Positions 20,297 to 28,697 of a DNA stretch of 54,769 bases are shown here, piece after piece. Source of the DNA: Methanobacteriota archaeon. GTDB taxonomy: Archaea > Thermoplasmatota > Poseidoniia > Poseidoniales > Poseidoniaceae. Made by a program: the position numbers and the translations under genes. Every line of letters starts with the position of its first letter. Position 1 is the first letter of the stretch. The notes beneath the pieces are model-generated. The model did no database searches. It had not been told where the DNA came from and saw only the letters and a list, made by a program, of their open reading frames with translations. The stretch spans positions 1 through 54,769 of the forward strand of contig JAACDG010000070.1 in assembly GCA_009937025.1 (NCBI GenBank). The letters run 5' to 3'.

Positions 20297-22345
20297 TTAG
20301 GCTACAATTTTGATTACCCGTTCGCAACCAACACATGCGAATCGCAAAGGCCTTTGTTGACTCATGATAGGATTCGGAGTTGAACAAGCAGGACATGGTA
20401 TGACGGGTGTGCTCAGCGTCATGGCTTCTTGAACCAATTCGGTCCTTGAACGGGGGCTTGTAACTGCTGTAACCCACCAGATCATAACTGCCATAGCAAC
20501 TGCCCCACCAACGAAAGGTGGTTGATAGCCAAAGAAATGGATGAGAACAACAAGTGGGACCAAGACAAGTTCAACATACACAATCTTTCTTTGCCGGTTT
20601 TTCGTCAGTTTCAAAGCCACCAGGAATCCAAATCCAAGGCCAAAGATGACCAAGAGAAGTAACGGGAGTGGACTGTGAATTGGATCCTTGGTTGGAGTTG
20701 CTGTGAATTTGAATTTATCATCTTGACCGATATCATCGCCTTTCACTTCAAATATTTCCCCCCAAGGCAAGCGCGAATGGCTGAGTGATACAGATTCACC
20801 GGGGTCCATTGTGGCACCTGCGAAAGAACTCATTGCAGAAGATGTTCCGCTCAACGAAAGTGTATATCCACTCCATAACGGAGAAGGTTGGGCTGTAATG
20901 AAATTTTCAAAAAGAGAAACGCGTTCTCCATTGGGAATGATTATTGTCGACGAGATAATCAATGTGATTGGGTGGTTCACCACATTTGCCTCACCATTCA
21001 AGTCAACATCAACATCGAAAGTGTTGAAATCTTTTGTTTGAGCTCCGAGTAAATCTTCCACTTCAAAACCAAGCCCTACTCCAAGGTAATAAGCAGCCAA
21101 ACCTGCACCATTTGTACTCAACATTTGACGTTCAAATTCGTTAACTTCTGTGTCTTCAATAGTACGACTCACACGTTGTTCATCGCCGACGCTTCCTGCA
21201 TCGAAACTTTTCAGGACATCGGTAAGTGGTGTTACTTCATCTCCAAGATGGTCCATTCCCCATCGCATCCAAAAAGCCATTTCTCCACCGATCTCAATTC
21301 GTGTTTGACGTTCAAGTTCAAGACCTTCATCCGAAGATACAAGTGAAAACGTTCCAGTGATAGTAAGTGGACTTCCATCTCCAGTGGTCTTCAAAGGTTC
21401 ATCGGGTGGATAATAGGTTCCTGTTCCACCGTTCGAGTCAAATGTTTCGATTTCAAAAGAGGTCGAACCAGAGAGTGAAGCACCTCCGGTCTCGAGCGTG
21501 AGGCGGGTTTCAACTGACACTGTTTCAATACCTCCTGCTGCACCCTCCCAGGTCCAAGTAACACGAACACCATCTCCTTGAGAAGTTTCAATTGGATCAC
21601 CAGTAAGTATCGTCGTCCCTACCAACATTTCAAGAGATTCAGATTTTGAAAGAATGTCCATGCCCCAATTTGAATTGATAACGACTGAGAAATACACTTC
21701 AGAGCCTTCAACTTCTGGCTCAAGTAGGGTCAGGTCAAAGAGTGGAATATCCGCCTCAAGAGTTGAATCACTTTCTTCCGAACCCCACTTAAACTCCAAC
21801 ATCGCATCGCCAGTAGGCAATGAAAAGACGACTGTACTAGCAGTGAGCGTAAGTTCAATAAGCCCATTATTAGAAATTGCAGTTTCATCAACATCGATAT
21901 CCAAGGTTAGTGTCCCAGTACCTTGGCCGAGGAAGGAATTTCCCGGTTCTGTTGAAGCACTGAAAGTCTGACTTCCAATCTTCAAAGTAGCCGTTGCATT
22001 GACTTGTGCACTTGCTGCATCACTCACTTCGTATTGAATCGAAACTTTCCAGGTATGGGCAGGAACTGTACCCGGCCAGACATGAGGCAACACCCATTTT
22101 CCAACCGTTTCTTCTGAAGTAACTGCATTTGCAATGGTTGCAGTGGTGGTCGTATCAGTCAAATCTTGAGAAAAAGGCGACATGGAACCCGCTGAAGCAG
22201 AGCCCAGTAAATGCAATTCCACTTCAGCAGAGTCGCAACATACAACTGTATCTTCAGCAGTTGCATCGCCAATAAAGGAATCAACCAAAGGCGTCATCAT
22301 CGAAGCAATGAAAATCAAAACAAATACGAATGGACGTACAGTCAT
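20297..22345 (-). CDS. Secreted/membrane beta-rich protein with C-terminal TM helices and terminal cytoplasmic zinc ribbon
   Basis: Signal peptide MTVRPFVFVLIFIASMMTPL; TM helices LPLLLLVIFGLGFGFLVALKL and VELVLVPLVVLIHFFGY; C-term IPCPACSTPNPIMSQQRPLRFACVGCERVIKIVA. Confidence 0.75.
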   Translation of the reverse strand: MTVRPFVFVLIFIASMMTPLVDSFIGDATAEDTVVCCDSAEVELHLLGSASAGSMSPFSQDLTDTTTTATIANAVTSEETVGKWVLPHVWPGTVPAHTWKVSIQYEVSDAASAQVNATATLKIGSQTFSASTEPGNSFLGQGTGTLTLDIDVDETAISNNGLIELTLTASTVVFSLPTGDAMLEFKWGSEESDSTLEADIPLFDLTLLEPEVEGSEVYFSVVINSNWGMDILSKSESLEMLVGTTILTGDPIETSQGDGVRVTWTWEGAAGGIETVSVETRLTLETGGASLSGSTSFEIETFDSNGGTGTYYPPDEPLKTTGDGSPLTITGTFSLVSSDEGLELERQTRIEIGGEMAFWMRWGMDHLGDEVTPLTDVLKSFDAGSVGDEQRVSRTIEDTEVNEFERQMLSTNGAGLAAYYLGVGLGFEVEDLLGAQTKDFNTFDVDVDLNGEANVVNHPITLIISSTIIIPNGERVSLFENFITAQPSPLWSGYTLSLSGTSSAMSSFAGATMDPGESVSLSHSRLPWGEIFEVKGDDIGQDDKFKFTATPTKDPIHSPLPLLLLVIFGLGFGFLVALKLTKNRQRKIVYVELVLVPLVVLIHFFGYQPPFVGGAVAMAVMIWWVTAVTSPRSRTELVQEAMTLSTPVIPCPACSTPNPIMSQQRPLRFACVGCERVIKIVA

Positions 22346-22414
22346 TACTTCTCCTCGAGTCGAACCCAGCGCGCATGGCACATAAGCGAAGCGCTTTGCC
22401 GACTACAGAGAGCC

Positions 22415-22765
22415 TCAAATTGCCTTCTCGAGAAGTGCGCCAAGTTCCTTTTCGAAAAGAGAAACGACGGCTTCACCAACTTCACCTTGTAAATCATCAG
22501 GCAAGAGGCGTAAGCCAAGCCGGGTTGCTGCTCGGGTCGCTTTCAATTCTGCATATACAGTTCGTGCTTTGGTATGGAAATAATAGGCAACTGCTTCCTT
22601 AATTTCTGCCTTAAGTTCAGGGTCCTCATCGACTTTACTTCGGATGTGAGTTTTGAGTTCATCCTTGACCAAATCACGAAATGCTTCGATAACTAAATCT
22701 TCAGTTGACATCAAATCTTGGACTTGGTCTCGAATACTACCGGTAAGCAATCGTTCAATGGCCAT
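22415..22765 (-). CDS. Small conserved-looking helical protein of unknown function
   Basis: 116 aa, highly charged helical composition, directly downstream of a co-directional gene pair with normal spacing. Confidence 0.6.
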   Translation of the reverse strand: MAIERLLTGSIRDQVQDLMSTEDLVIEAFRDLVKDELKTHIRSKVDEDPELKAEIKEAVAYYFHTKARTVYAELKATRAATRLGLRLLPDDLQGEVGEAVVSLFEKELGALLEKAI

Positions 22766-22790
22766 GACAATCCCAGAGTGTTATGAGGTT

Positions 22791-23795
22791 TCAACCCGTC
22801 GATGGCTCAGATTGAAAGAGTAAACCTGTTTTGAGAAAAGAATCGGCCAATTTTGAAGCGTGGGTTTTGGCTTTAAGCGCATCACTTGGCCATGCTTTCT
22901 CCGCCAAATGGACTTGGCTCATAACATCGATATCTGAAGTTCCAATCATTAACCGATGCCAAACAAGTTCTTCGAGTCGAGGTGTGGAGAGAGAAGAATT
23001 TTCTAGAGTCGGAAGAATCAATTCACTCAAAGCTGATGAACGAGATGTGACATCCATTTTCATCCACCCTTTTTGCAATCTCGATAACATTCGTTCGGAG
23101 AGGTCGGGAATCATTCCTGGAGCAGGTGATGGCACTTCTGGAAGCGGAACCATTCGAAAAGAGCCTTCGTCTCGCAAATGGTCTCGTATGGCTGTATGAA
23201 TCGCGTCAAATGTGGTATCCAAGGCTTCACGTAACCAAAGTCCCGTACCAGCAAATGGCCGCAATAAACGTACTTTTTGGCCATTTGGAACCAATTCTGC
23301 TGCTAATGCTGCACATTGTGCAACAACATCTAGTGCCCCACGTCGCTCAGATTGATTTGCTCCCAAACGTACCACGACCGATAGCGGTGTGATGTGAATA
23401 TATTCTGTTTCGGGAAGTTCATTCATCTCCCAGGTGTCTTCGAAAGGAGCAATAAATATCAGTAAACCATCCTGAATGTTTTCAGGTTGTGCTCGTTCAT
23501 CCCGGGGTAGAGATTTGTGTGAAGGGAGAAAACGGCGCCGATACTTCACTCCAGTATCGAGAAAGGCAGATTCTAACATCGAAAGGGAAAGAAGTCCAGA
23601 TAAATCTGCAGGAGCATGAATATGAACCATGGAGGCATCTCTAATTTGCTTTGAAAGGTTCTGTATTCTTTCTTTAACCTCAGAGAAGGATGAAATGAGA
23701 AGTAAGTCGTTCATTGCCCCACCGATTGATTCGAGGAGGTTACCATTGATGAAGTCTCCACATGAGGTGGGACGAAGCAATGAATGAGAACTCAC
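22791..23795 (-). CDS. Degenerate DHH/RecJ-like protein (Cdc45/GAN-like candidate), coupled to rps15
   Basis: N-terminal VHIHAPADLSGLLSLSMLESAFLDTGVKYRRRFLPS resembles the DHH motif I region (SHxDxDGxxSA) with key Asp residues altered; GTGA overlap with rps15; archaeal rps15-recJ linkage is known. Confidence 0.55.
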   Translation of the reverse strand: MSSHSLLRPTSCGDFINGNLLESIGGAMNDLLLISSFSEVKERIQNLSKQIRDASMVHIHAPADLSGLLSLSMLESAFLDTGVKYRRRFLPSHKSLPRDERAQPENIQDGLLIFIAPFEDTWEMNELPETEYIHITPLSVVVRLGANQSERRGALDVVAQCAALAAELVPNGQKVRLLRPFAGTGLWLREALDTTFDAIHTAIRDHLRDEGSFRMVPLPEVPSPAPGMIPDLSERMLSRLQKGWMKMDVTSRSSALSELILPTLENSSLSTPRLEELVWHRLMIGTSDIDVMSQVHLAEKAWPSDALKAKTHASKLADSFLKTGLLFQSEPSTG

Positions 23796-24250
23796 TCTAC
23801 CATGAGGCGGAGTTCATCACGCTTGTAGCGCCATTCAGATGGCAAGCGGCCCTCTGATTTGTAATAATTTGAAAGGCGACGGATTTTTGCTTCCGTGATT
23901 TCGAGAGAACGCTTGTTGTGAAGGTCCTTGTGGTTTCCACTTCCAAGATGGTTGATAATTCCAACAGCTTGTTGCATGAGGTTCATCATATCTTCAGGAT
24001 AAGTCCCGCCAATGTTGTTTTCTGCCAAAACTCTTGCAATACGCTTGCCAATGACAAGACGGACGCTTGGAACGGCATGTTTGTCTCGAAGAATAGTGCC
24101 AATGACTGCAGAGGAATGTCCTTCCTTTCCGAGGTCAATGATGAGTTGAGTTACCGCTGCAGCATCTGTGTTTGACCCCTCTGGTGCTTCGTCGACATGG
24201 GGCTTACTTGACCCACTTTTTCCTTTTCGAGACTTATACATACGTGCCAT
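23792..24250 (-). CDS. rps15: 30S ribosomal protein S15
   Basis: MARMYKSRKGKSGSSKP...GHSSAVIGTILRDKHAVPSVRLVIGKRI...LHNKRSLEITEAKIRRLSNYYKSEGRLP. Confidence 0.95.
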   Translation of the reverse strand: MARMYKSRKGKSGSSKPHVDEAPEGSNTDAAAVTQLIIDLGKEGHSSAVIGTILRDKHAVPSVRLVIGKRIARVLAENNIGGTYPEDMMNLMQQAVGIINHLGSGNHKDLHNKRSLEITEAKIRRLSNYYKSEGRLPSEWRYKRDELRLMVE

Positions 24251-24364
24251 AAGGACAACTCCAAGGAAAACGGCGACTTGTCGCCCCTTCTTAACCGCTC
24301 CGCTTCATCCAAGCGCTTTGAGAATCAAATATTCGATGGATGGCGAGCCATACAGTCCACTAAA

Positions 24365-26137
24365 CTACAAGCGTTGATGTGATTTTGCTAACCGGCCGGG
24401 AGTGGTTGGCCATTCCCATCCCGGGGCATTTGCACGAGCAAGGCCAATGACAGTACCGCCTTGATAAACAAGTAAATCTGAACCTGCGCGAAGAGTCGGG
24501 TCGAACGATTTGATCAAGGCTCCAAAGATATCTCCCTTCCACACAACATCAGGATGAAGATGGACTTCAGGAAGTGCGTTGAGTTCAGCAAGTGTTGGAA
24601 TGACTGCCTTGGGAAGGGAAAAACCACTTCGTTCAATCGACCAAAGTGCCATTTGTGTTTGACCATCCTCCAAACGATAACGCGGTGGTTTTCCTCGAAC
24701 CTTCAAACCCTCAAGCCAAGCATCACTTTTCATTTGTTTTCGAGCAATACTGGCAAAGTTATCGAGAAGAATTTTCTCAGTTTTTCTACCTCGTGCACTG
24801 AACGCATCAACTGCACTGCGCACGGTCTCTGTCAAACGTTCAAGTGCACCATGGGACCCTGCAGAATCCCCTTGGCGCGTGTCGATAATTTCAATCGAAT
24901 CATGCGTGAATTCAATACCTGAGTGGTTGATAATTCGCTGGTACTTATGTCGGTGAACCAGTGATTTGAACATGCGTTGTATGCGGGCCAATTCATCACC
25001 TGTCCAGTCCCCAGTAACCGGGACATCATAGTGGCCTGCTGGCCAAGCCTCTTCCAAATCTCGAGGGACCAATCCCAGAGGAGAAGTAACCATGACTTCA
25101 TGACAAGCACTGGTCCCAATTGCACGAATAAAACGTCCATGAGATTTCGAAAGTCGATATGGCTTACGTGCAGAACATGGGAGAAGTATGAGGATAGAAT
25201 CCAAACCAGTCGGCGCCTGATATTCAGTGGAGATGAAAGATTCCCAATCTGAAATAATCGGGTCAGACTGAATCGAAACCGAATGGCAAGGGAATGTGAA
25301 ATCAACAGCAACATGTGAAGAAAGAAGTCCTGGCATATTTTGACACAAGATGTCGTGCCGACGAAGATGTTCGACCAAGCGAGGGCTGGTGAGTGATTGG
25401 CGGTCTGCAAGAGAACGCATTTGGTCTGAAACCAGTGCTCCTCGAACTGCAGCAATAGCATTTTTCCAGTGTGAAATCTGAGCGTCCATGTCTGCAGTTT
25501 CGTTCATTGAGTCAACAACATGTCTCGGTCCCTGTTCAGTGAGAAGAACTCCTGCTGCAGCTGCTTGACGTGAACGTGCCAAATCAAACAAATCAACACC
25601 AAACCATGTCAGCACAGCGAGATTATCGGGGCCGCCAAGACCGGGAGTCCAAAGAAGCGCCCCTGGGAATCGGCGTTTGAGGGTCGTAATCGCTTCAACT
25701 AATCTACCAGGCTGAGCAGCGAGTTGAATGGCATCAACAAGAACCACAACGTCCGGGTTCAGTGTTGTATCGGTTAAAGTCGCATCATGGTTCAGTCGTT
25801 GCCAAGAGACAGGTAAAACTTGAGCGGTTCCAGCGGGCTCGCCAGCATCCGCTTCATCCAGAGAAGGAGGGAGGACATGGCCAATCGAAACGCTCCACTT
25901 TGGTGAAGGTTCAAGAAAATCTGGCGGGGAAAGTGGCAACCGTGATTCAAAAGTCAGCGTAGCTGGGATTTTGTCGTTTGTTGCAGAGCGGAAAGGAGCA
26001 AAATGTGCATCAATATCTTCATCACCATCGAGCAAAACGAGTGCTGGTGTTGATGCGACTGGATTTTTCCTATCTCCGAGCGCCCAGAGCCGAGCAAAGC
26101 GATAACGCGCCGTAACGGTTCGACCCAGCCCTGCCTC
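24365..26137 (-). CDS. arcS: Archaeosine synthase-like (ArcS/TgtA2) protein with PUA domain
   Basis: TGT-like N-terminal half (GLGRTVTARYRFARLWALGDRKNPVASTPALVLLD); ILLPCSARKPYRLSKSHGRF signature; C-terminal PUA. Start trimmed (ORF extends to 26200). Confidence 0.8.
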   Translation of the reverse strand, partial: EAGLGRTVTARYRFARLWALGDRKNPVASTPALVLLDGDEDIDAHFAPFRSATNDKIPATLTFESRLPLSPPDFLEPSPKWSVSIGHVLPPSLDEADAGEPAGTAQVLPVSWQRLNHDATLTDTTLNPDVVVLVDAIQLAAQPGRLVEAITTLKRRFPGALLWTPGLGGPDNLAVLTWFGVDLFDLARSRQAAAAGVLLTEQGPRHVVDSMNETADMDAQISHWKNAIAAVRGALVSDQMRSLADRQSLTSPRLVEHLRRHDILCQNMPGLLSSHVAVDFTFPCHSVSIQSDPIISDWESFISTEYQAPTGLDSILILLPCSARKPYRLSKSHGRFIRAIGTSACHEVMVTSPLGLVPRDLEEAWPAGHYDVPVTGDWTGDELARIQRMFKSLVHRHKYQRIINHSGIEFTHDSIEIIDTRQGDSAGSHGALERLTETVRSAVDAFSARGRKTEKILLDNFASIARKQMKSDAWLEGLKVRGKPPRYRLEDGQTQMALWSIERSGFSLPKAVIPTLAELNALPEVHLHPDVVWKGDIFGALIKSFDPTLRAGSDLLVYQGGTVIGLARANAPGWEWPTTPGRLAKSHQRL

Positions 26138-26224
26138 CATGGACAGGCCAAAAGCCATTGCTTCTTCAAGCATTGGACACCATGCAAGGCCTAAGTTCAA
26201 AGCAAATACTTTGCAGGCAATGTC

Positions 26225-28465
26225 ATGGACGGGGGAAGAGATGGATACACTTTTTCCTCCAGCGTTGCGATGGCATTGCTTTTCACAGTGATTATGTTGA
26301 GTCCTCTCGCCACTTCTTCGGCGGAAGATTCCCCTTCATCTACAACCCTCATCGATGGACGTATTGCTGGTTTTCAGGCTGAACCATCTGTAGATTATAC
26401 CCGAGATTGGATGGTAGAAGAGGGTGAATGGTTGAGCCTGAATCTTGATTGCAATCAATGTCAAGCCCAACTCACCCTTGATGGAAATACAACGACCAGT
26501 TCTTCGGGAATCACGCTACAAGCTGAAAGCAACGGCGCTGTACAGTTGGTTATTTCTTCGACTATCCAAGAATATGTTTCTTTCTCACTCGTAGAAAATA
26601 TACATGAAGATTTTAGCCACCTCCGCCCGTCCCCAACTGAAAACATTACGTTTGTAACGAGCAAATATTGCAATGACGTTCTGACGTGTATCAACCCAAC
26701 ACAGGGCAATCTCGATGGAATTCCACATGGCGAATACAATTCAAGTGATTACATTCGCGGTATTCTCGAACTGTCAACACCTGAATATATTCCTCTCGAA
26801 GTAGCCGCTGGAGATACACTTGAACTTCAATTTGTACATACGACGGATGAAATTTCATTGTCAGTCTATTTTCAAAATACCACATCTGAACACCTACACG
26901 AACAAACTCTTGAGCAATCACTTGGACTGGTAGCAAATGTTGCTGGTGATGCAAAACTCTGGCACTTTTCTGAAGATGGACGAGTTTTGGTTAAAGTTGA
27001 AAGTGGTGGAGTGGATACTGCATGGGTTCTCAAAAAAATGATGTATGAAAATCATTATTCCAATACGCTCATTGAAAGTCATGACAATCTCAAGTTAGTT
27101 GGCCACTCCTCTACATCAGCGACTATCGAAATGAACGATACTCAGAAATTCACTCTCGAAGCATTTCATACTTCACCTCGACTCCAAATTGACCAATTAG
27201 TTAGCGGCACATGGATAAACGGCCAATTCCAAAACATGACGGCTGAACAAGCAACAGTCTTCTATCCTTATCCAAACATCAGCGCAGTCCGAATCCATGC
27301 TGACTCTCCAGTCCATTGGATTGAGATTGAAGTTTCAGACATATCAGACCTCCACTCTGGTGAAGAGGCACCGTCCTATCGCCCTTCAACAGCCGCGAGT
27401 GTCAATACATCATGGCCTCTCATGCCGATGCAATCAGCACCACTTCAGGCTGAATTGACGCTTTCTATACATGATACTGCAGATGTCTATCGTTTTGAGA
27501 TTGAAGGATGGGATGAATCGGAACATCTTGTTCAAATCTTAGTCGAAGGAAGTAACATCGAATCTCTTCAACTTGAATTGTGGAGTCTTGATCAGGAATC
27601 TTGGGAGGTCGTTGAATCAAAACAAGCTATGTTTTCAAATGGTAAAATTCAACTTGCAGTCGAAGTAAGTAGAGGAACTCACTTTTTCCGTGTATCACTG
27701 CTCGATTCTGTCAATCACACTCAACATTCTTGGGGAGAAGAAGTACCAAGCATTTCTTACTTTTTGTCTTCAGGATACACACTCATTGATGAAGGGGATG
27801 AACCCTATTTCCCCCCTGATGAAAATGCTGAGAAGTGGGGGGTTCGTGCTCGATTCTTCCTTGGTGCCTTGTTCCTTATTCCAGTTGCTTTCTTGGTGAT
27901 TCAGCAATATCGAACAAAGAGGACTGCACAACAACTTCTACTCAAATCCGAACAATTGGTTTGGTTCAAAAGCCAAATGGATTCTGGAAAATTCACACCA
28001 CAGCAATCTCGTAAAAGTTTGGCGAATGCACTTCAAGCCATTACACTTCTCAATTGGGAAGAGGCAAACAAGGCTTGGGGGAAAACAGACCTCGAATACC
28101 GTACAGAAAATATTGCCTTGGCTGTATGGAAGCTCGACCGCCGGATGGCTGGACATGAGGGGGCTGTCCCACTCATGGTCGGCGTTCATATCGTTGAAGG
28201 CAATTGGGATTTAGCAGCCTTGCGGTTCGATGCACCTGTTGGACAAGCATGGAAGGTTGAGCGTGTCGAACCACGGTTCCTGCACCGTGGGGAAGAAGTA
28301 TTCTTGGATACTATGGCGAAAGGAAATCGGACCTTTATCATGGCTGAATTAAGCGGTGGGGCAACTTCTGTTGATATCGAACTCAATGGCCGATTAGAAG
28401 GAGAACCAAGTGCAGCACGAATTCCATCTACACTCATGCTTGAGAGTGCCAATGAAGAGGAATGA
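26225..28465 (+). CDS. Secreted/membrane-anchored protein, N-terminal signal, C-terminal TM and long cytoplasmic domain
   Basis: Hydrophobic N-terminus MALLFTVIMLSPLATSSAEDS; TM FFLGALFLIPVAFLVIQQY; ~200-aa cytoplasmic C-terminus ending in a beta-rich region. Confidence 0.75.
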   Translation: MDGGRDGYTFSSSVAMALLFTVIMLSPLATSSAEDSPSSTTLIDGRIAGFQAEPSVDYTRDWMVEEGEWLSLNLDCNQCQAQLTLDGNTTTSSSGITLQAESNGAVQLVISSTIQEYVSFSLVENIHEDFSHLRPSPTENITFVTSKYCNDVLTCINPTQGNLDGIPHGEYNSSDYIRGILELSTPEYIPLEVAAGDTLELQFVHTTDEISLSVYFQNTTSEHLHEQTLEQSLGLVANVAGDAKLWHFSEDGRVLVKVESGGVDTAWVLKKMMYENHYSNTLIESHDNLKLVGHSSTSATIEMNDTQKFTLEAFHTSPRLQIDQLVSGTWINGQFQNMTAEQATVFYPYPNISAVRIHADSPVHWIEIEVSDISDLHSGEEAPSYRPSTAASVNTSWPLMPMQSAPLQAELTLSIHDTADVYRFEIEGWDESEHLVQILVEGSNIESLQLELWSLDQESWEVVESKQAMFSNGKIQLAVEVSRGTHFFRVSLLDSVNHTQHSWGEEVPSISYFLSSGYTLIDEGDEPYFPPDENAEKWGVRARFFLGALFLIPVAFLVIQQYRTKRTAQQLLLKSEQLVWFKSQMDSGKFTPQQSRKSLANALQAITLLNWEEANKAWGKTDLEYRTENIALAVWKLDRRMAGHEGAVPLMVGVHIVEGNWDLAALRFDAPVGQAWKVERVEPRFLHRGEEVFLDTMAKGNRTFIMAELSGGATSVDIELNGRLEGEPSAARIPSTLMLESANEEE

Positions 28466-28697
28466 AAAGTTACTCTTCATTCAGTTGCTTTACTTGCATT
28501 TGCTTGGAAGACTGTTAATTCAATGGTGATGTTGACTTCTTCCTCGTTATCGTTTTGACCTGGGATCGGTGATGATGCCCAGGATAAGATTTGTAATGGC
28601 AGCAACAGGAGCGAGGGATTCCTGTGCCATGACTGACCCTCTTTGTTCCATCCATATAATTCATTTCCGAAAGATAGGGTGCAGAAAGGATTTTCTT

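Noticed and set aside
24265-24380. tRNA-like segment on the minus strand (GTAGTTTAGTGG resembles a D-arm; ATGGC/GCCAT hairpin)
   Set aside because: No consistent T-arm (no TTCRANY loop) or acceptor pairing, and it overlaps the end of the arcS-like gene; probably a chance match or small terminator hairpin.
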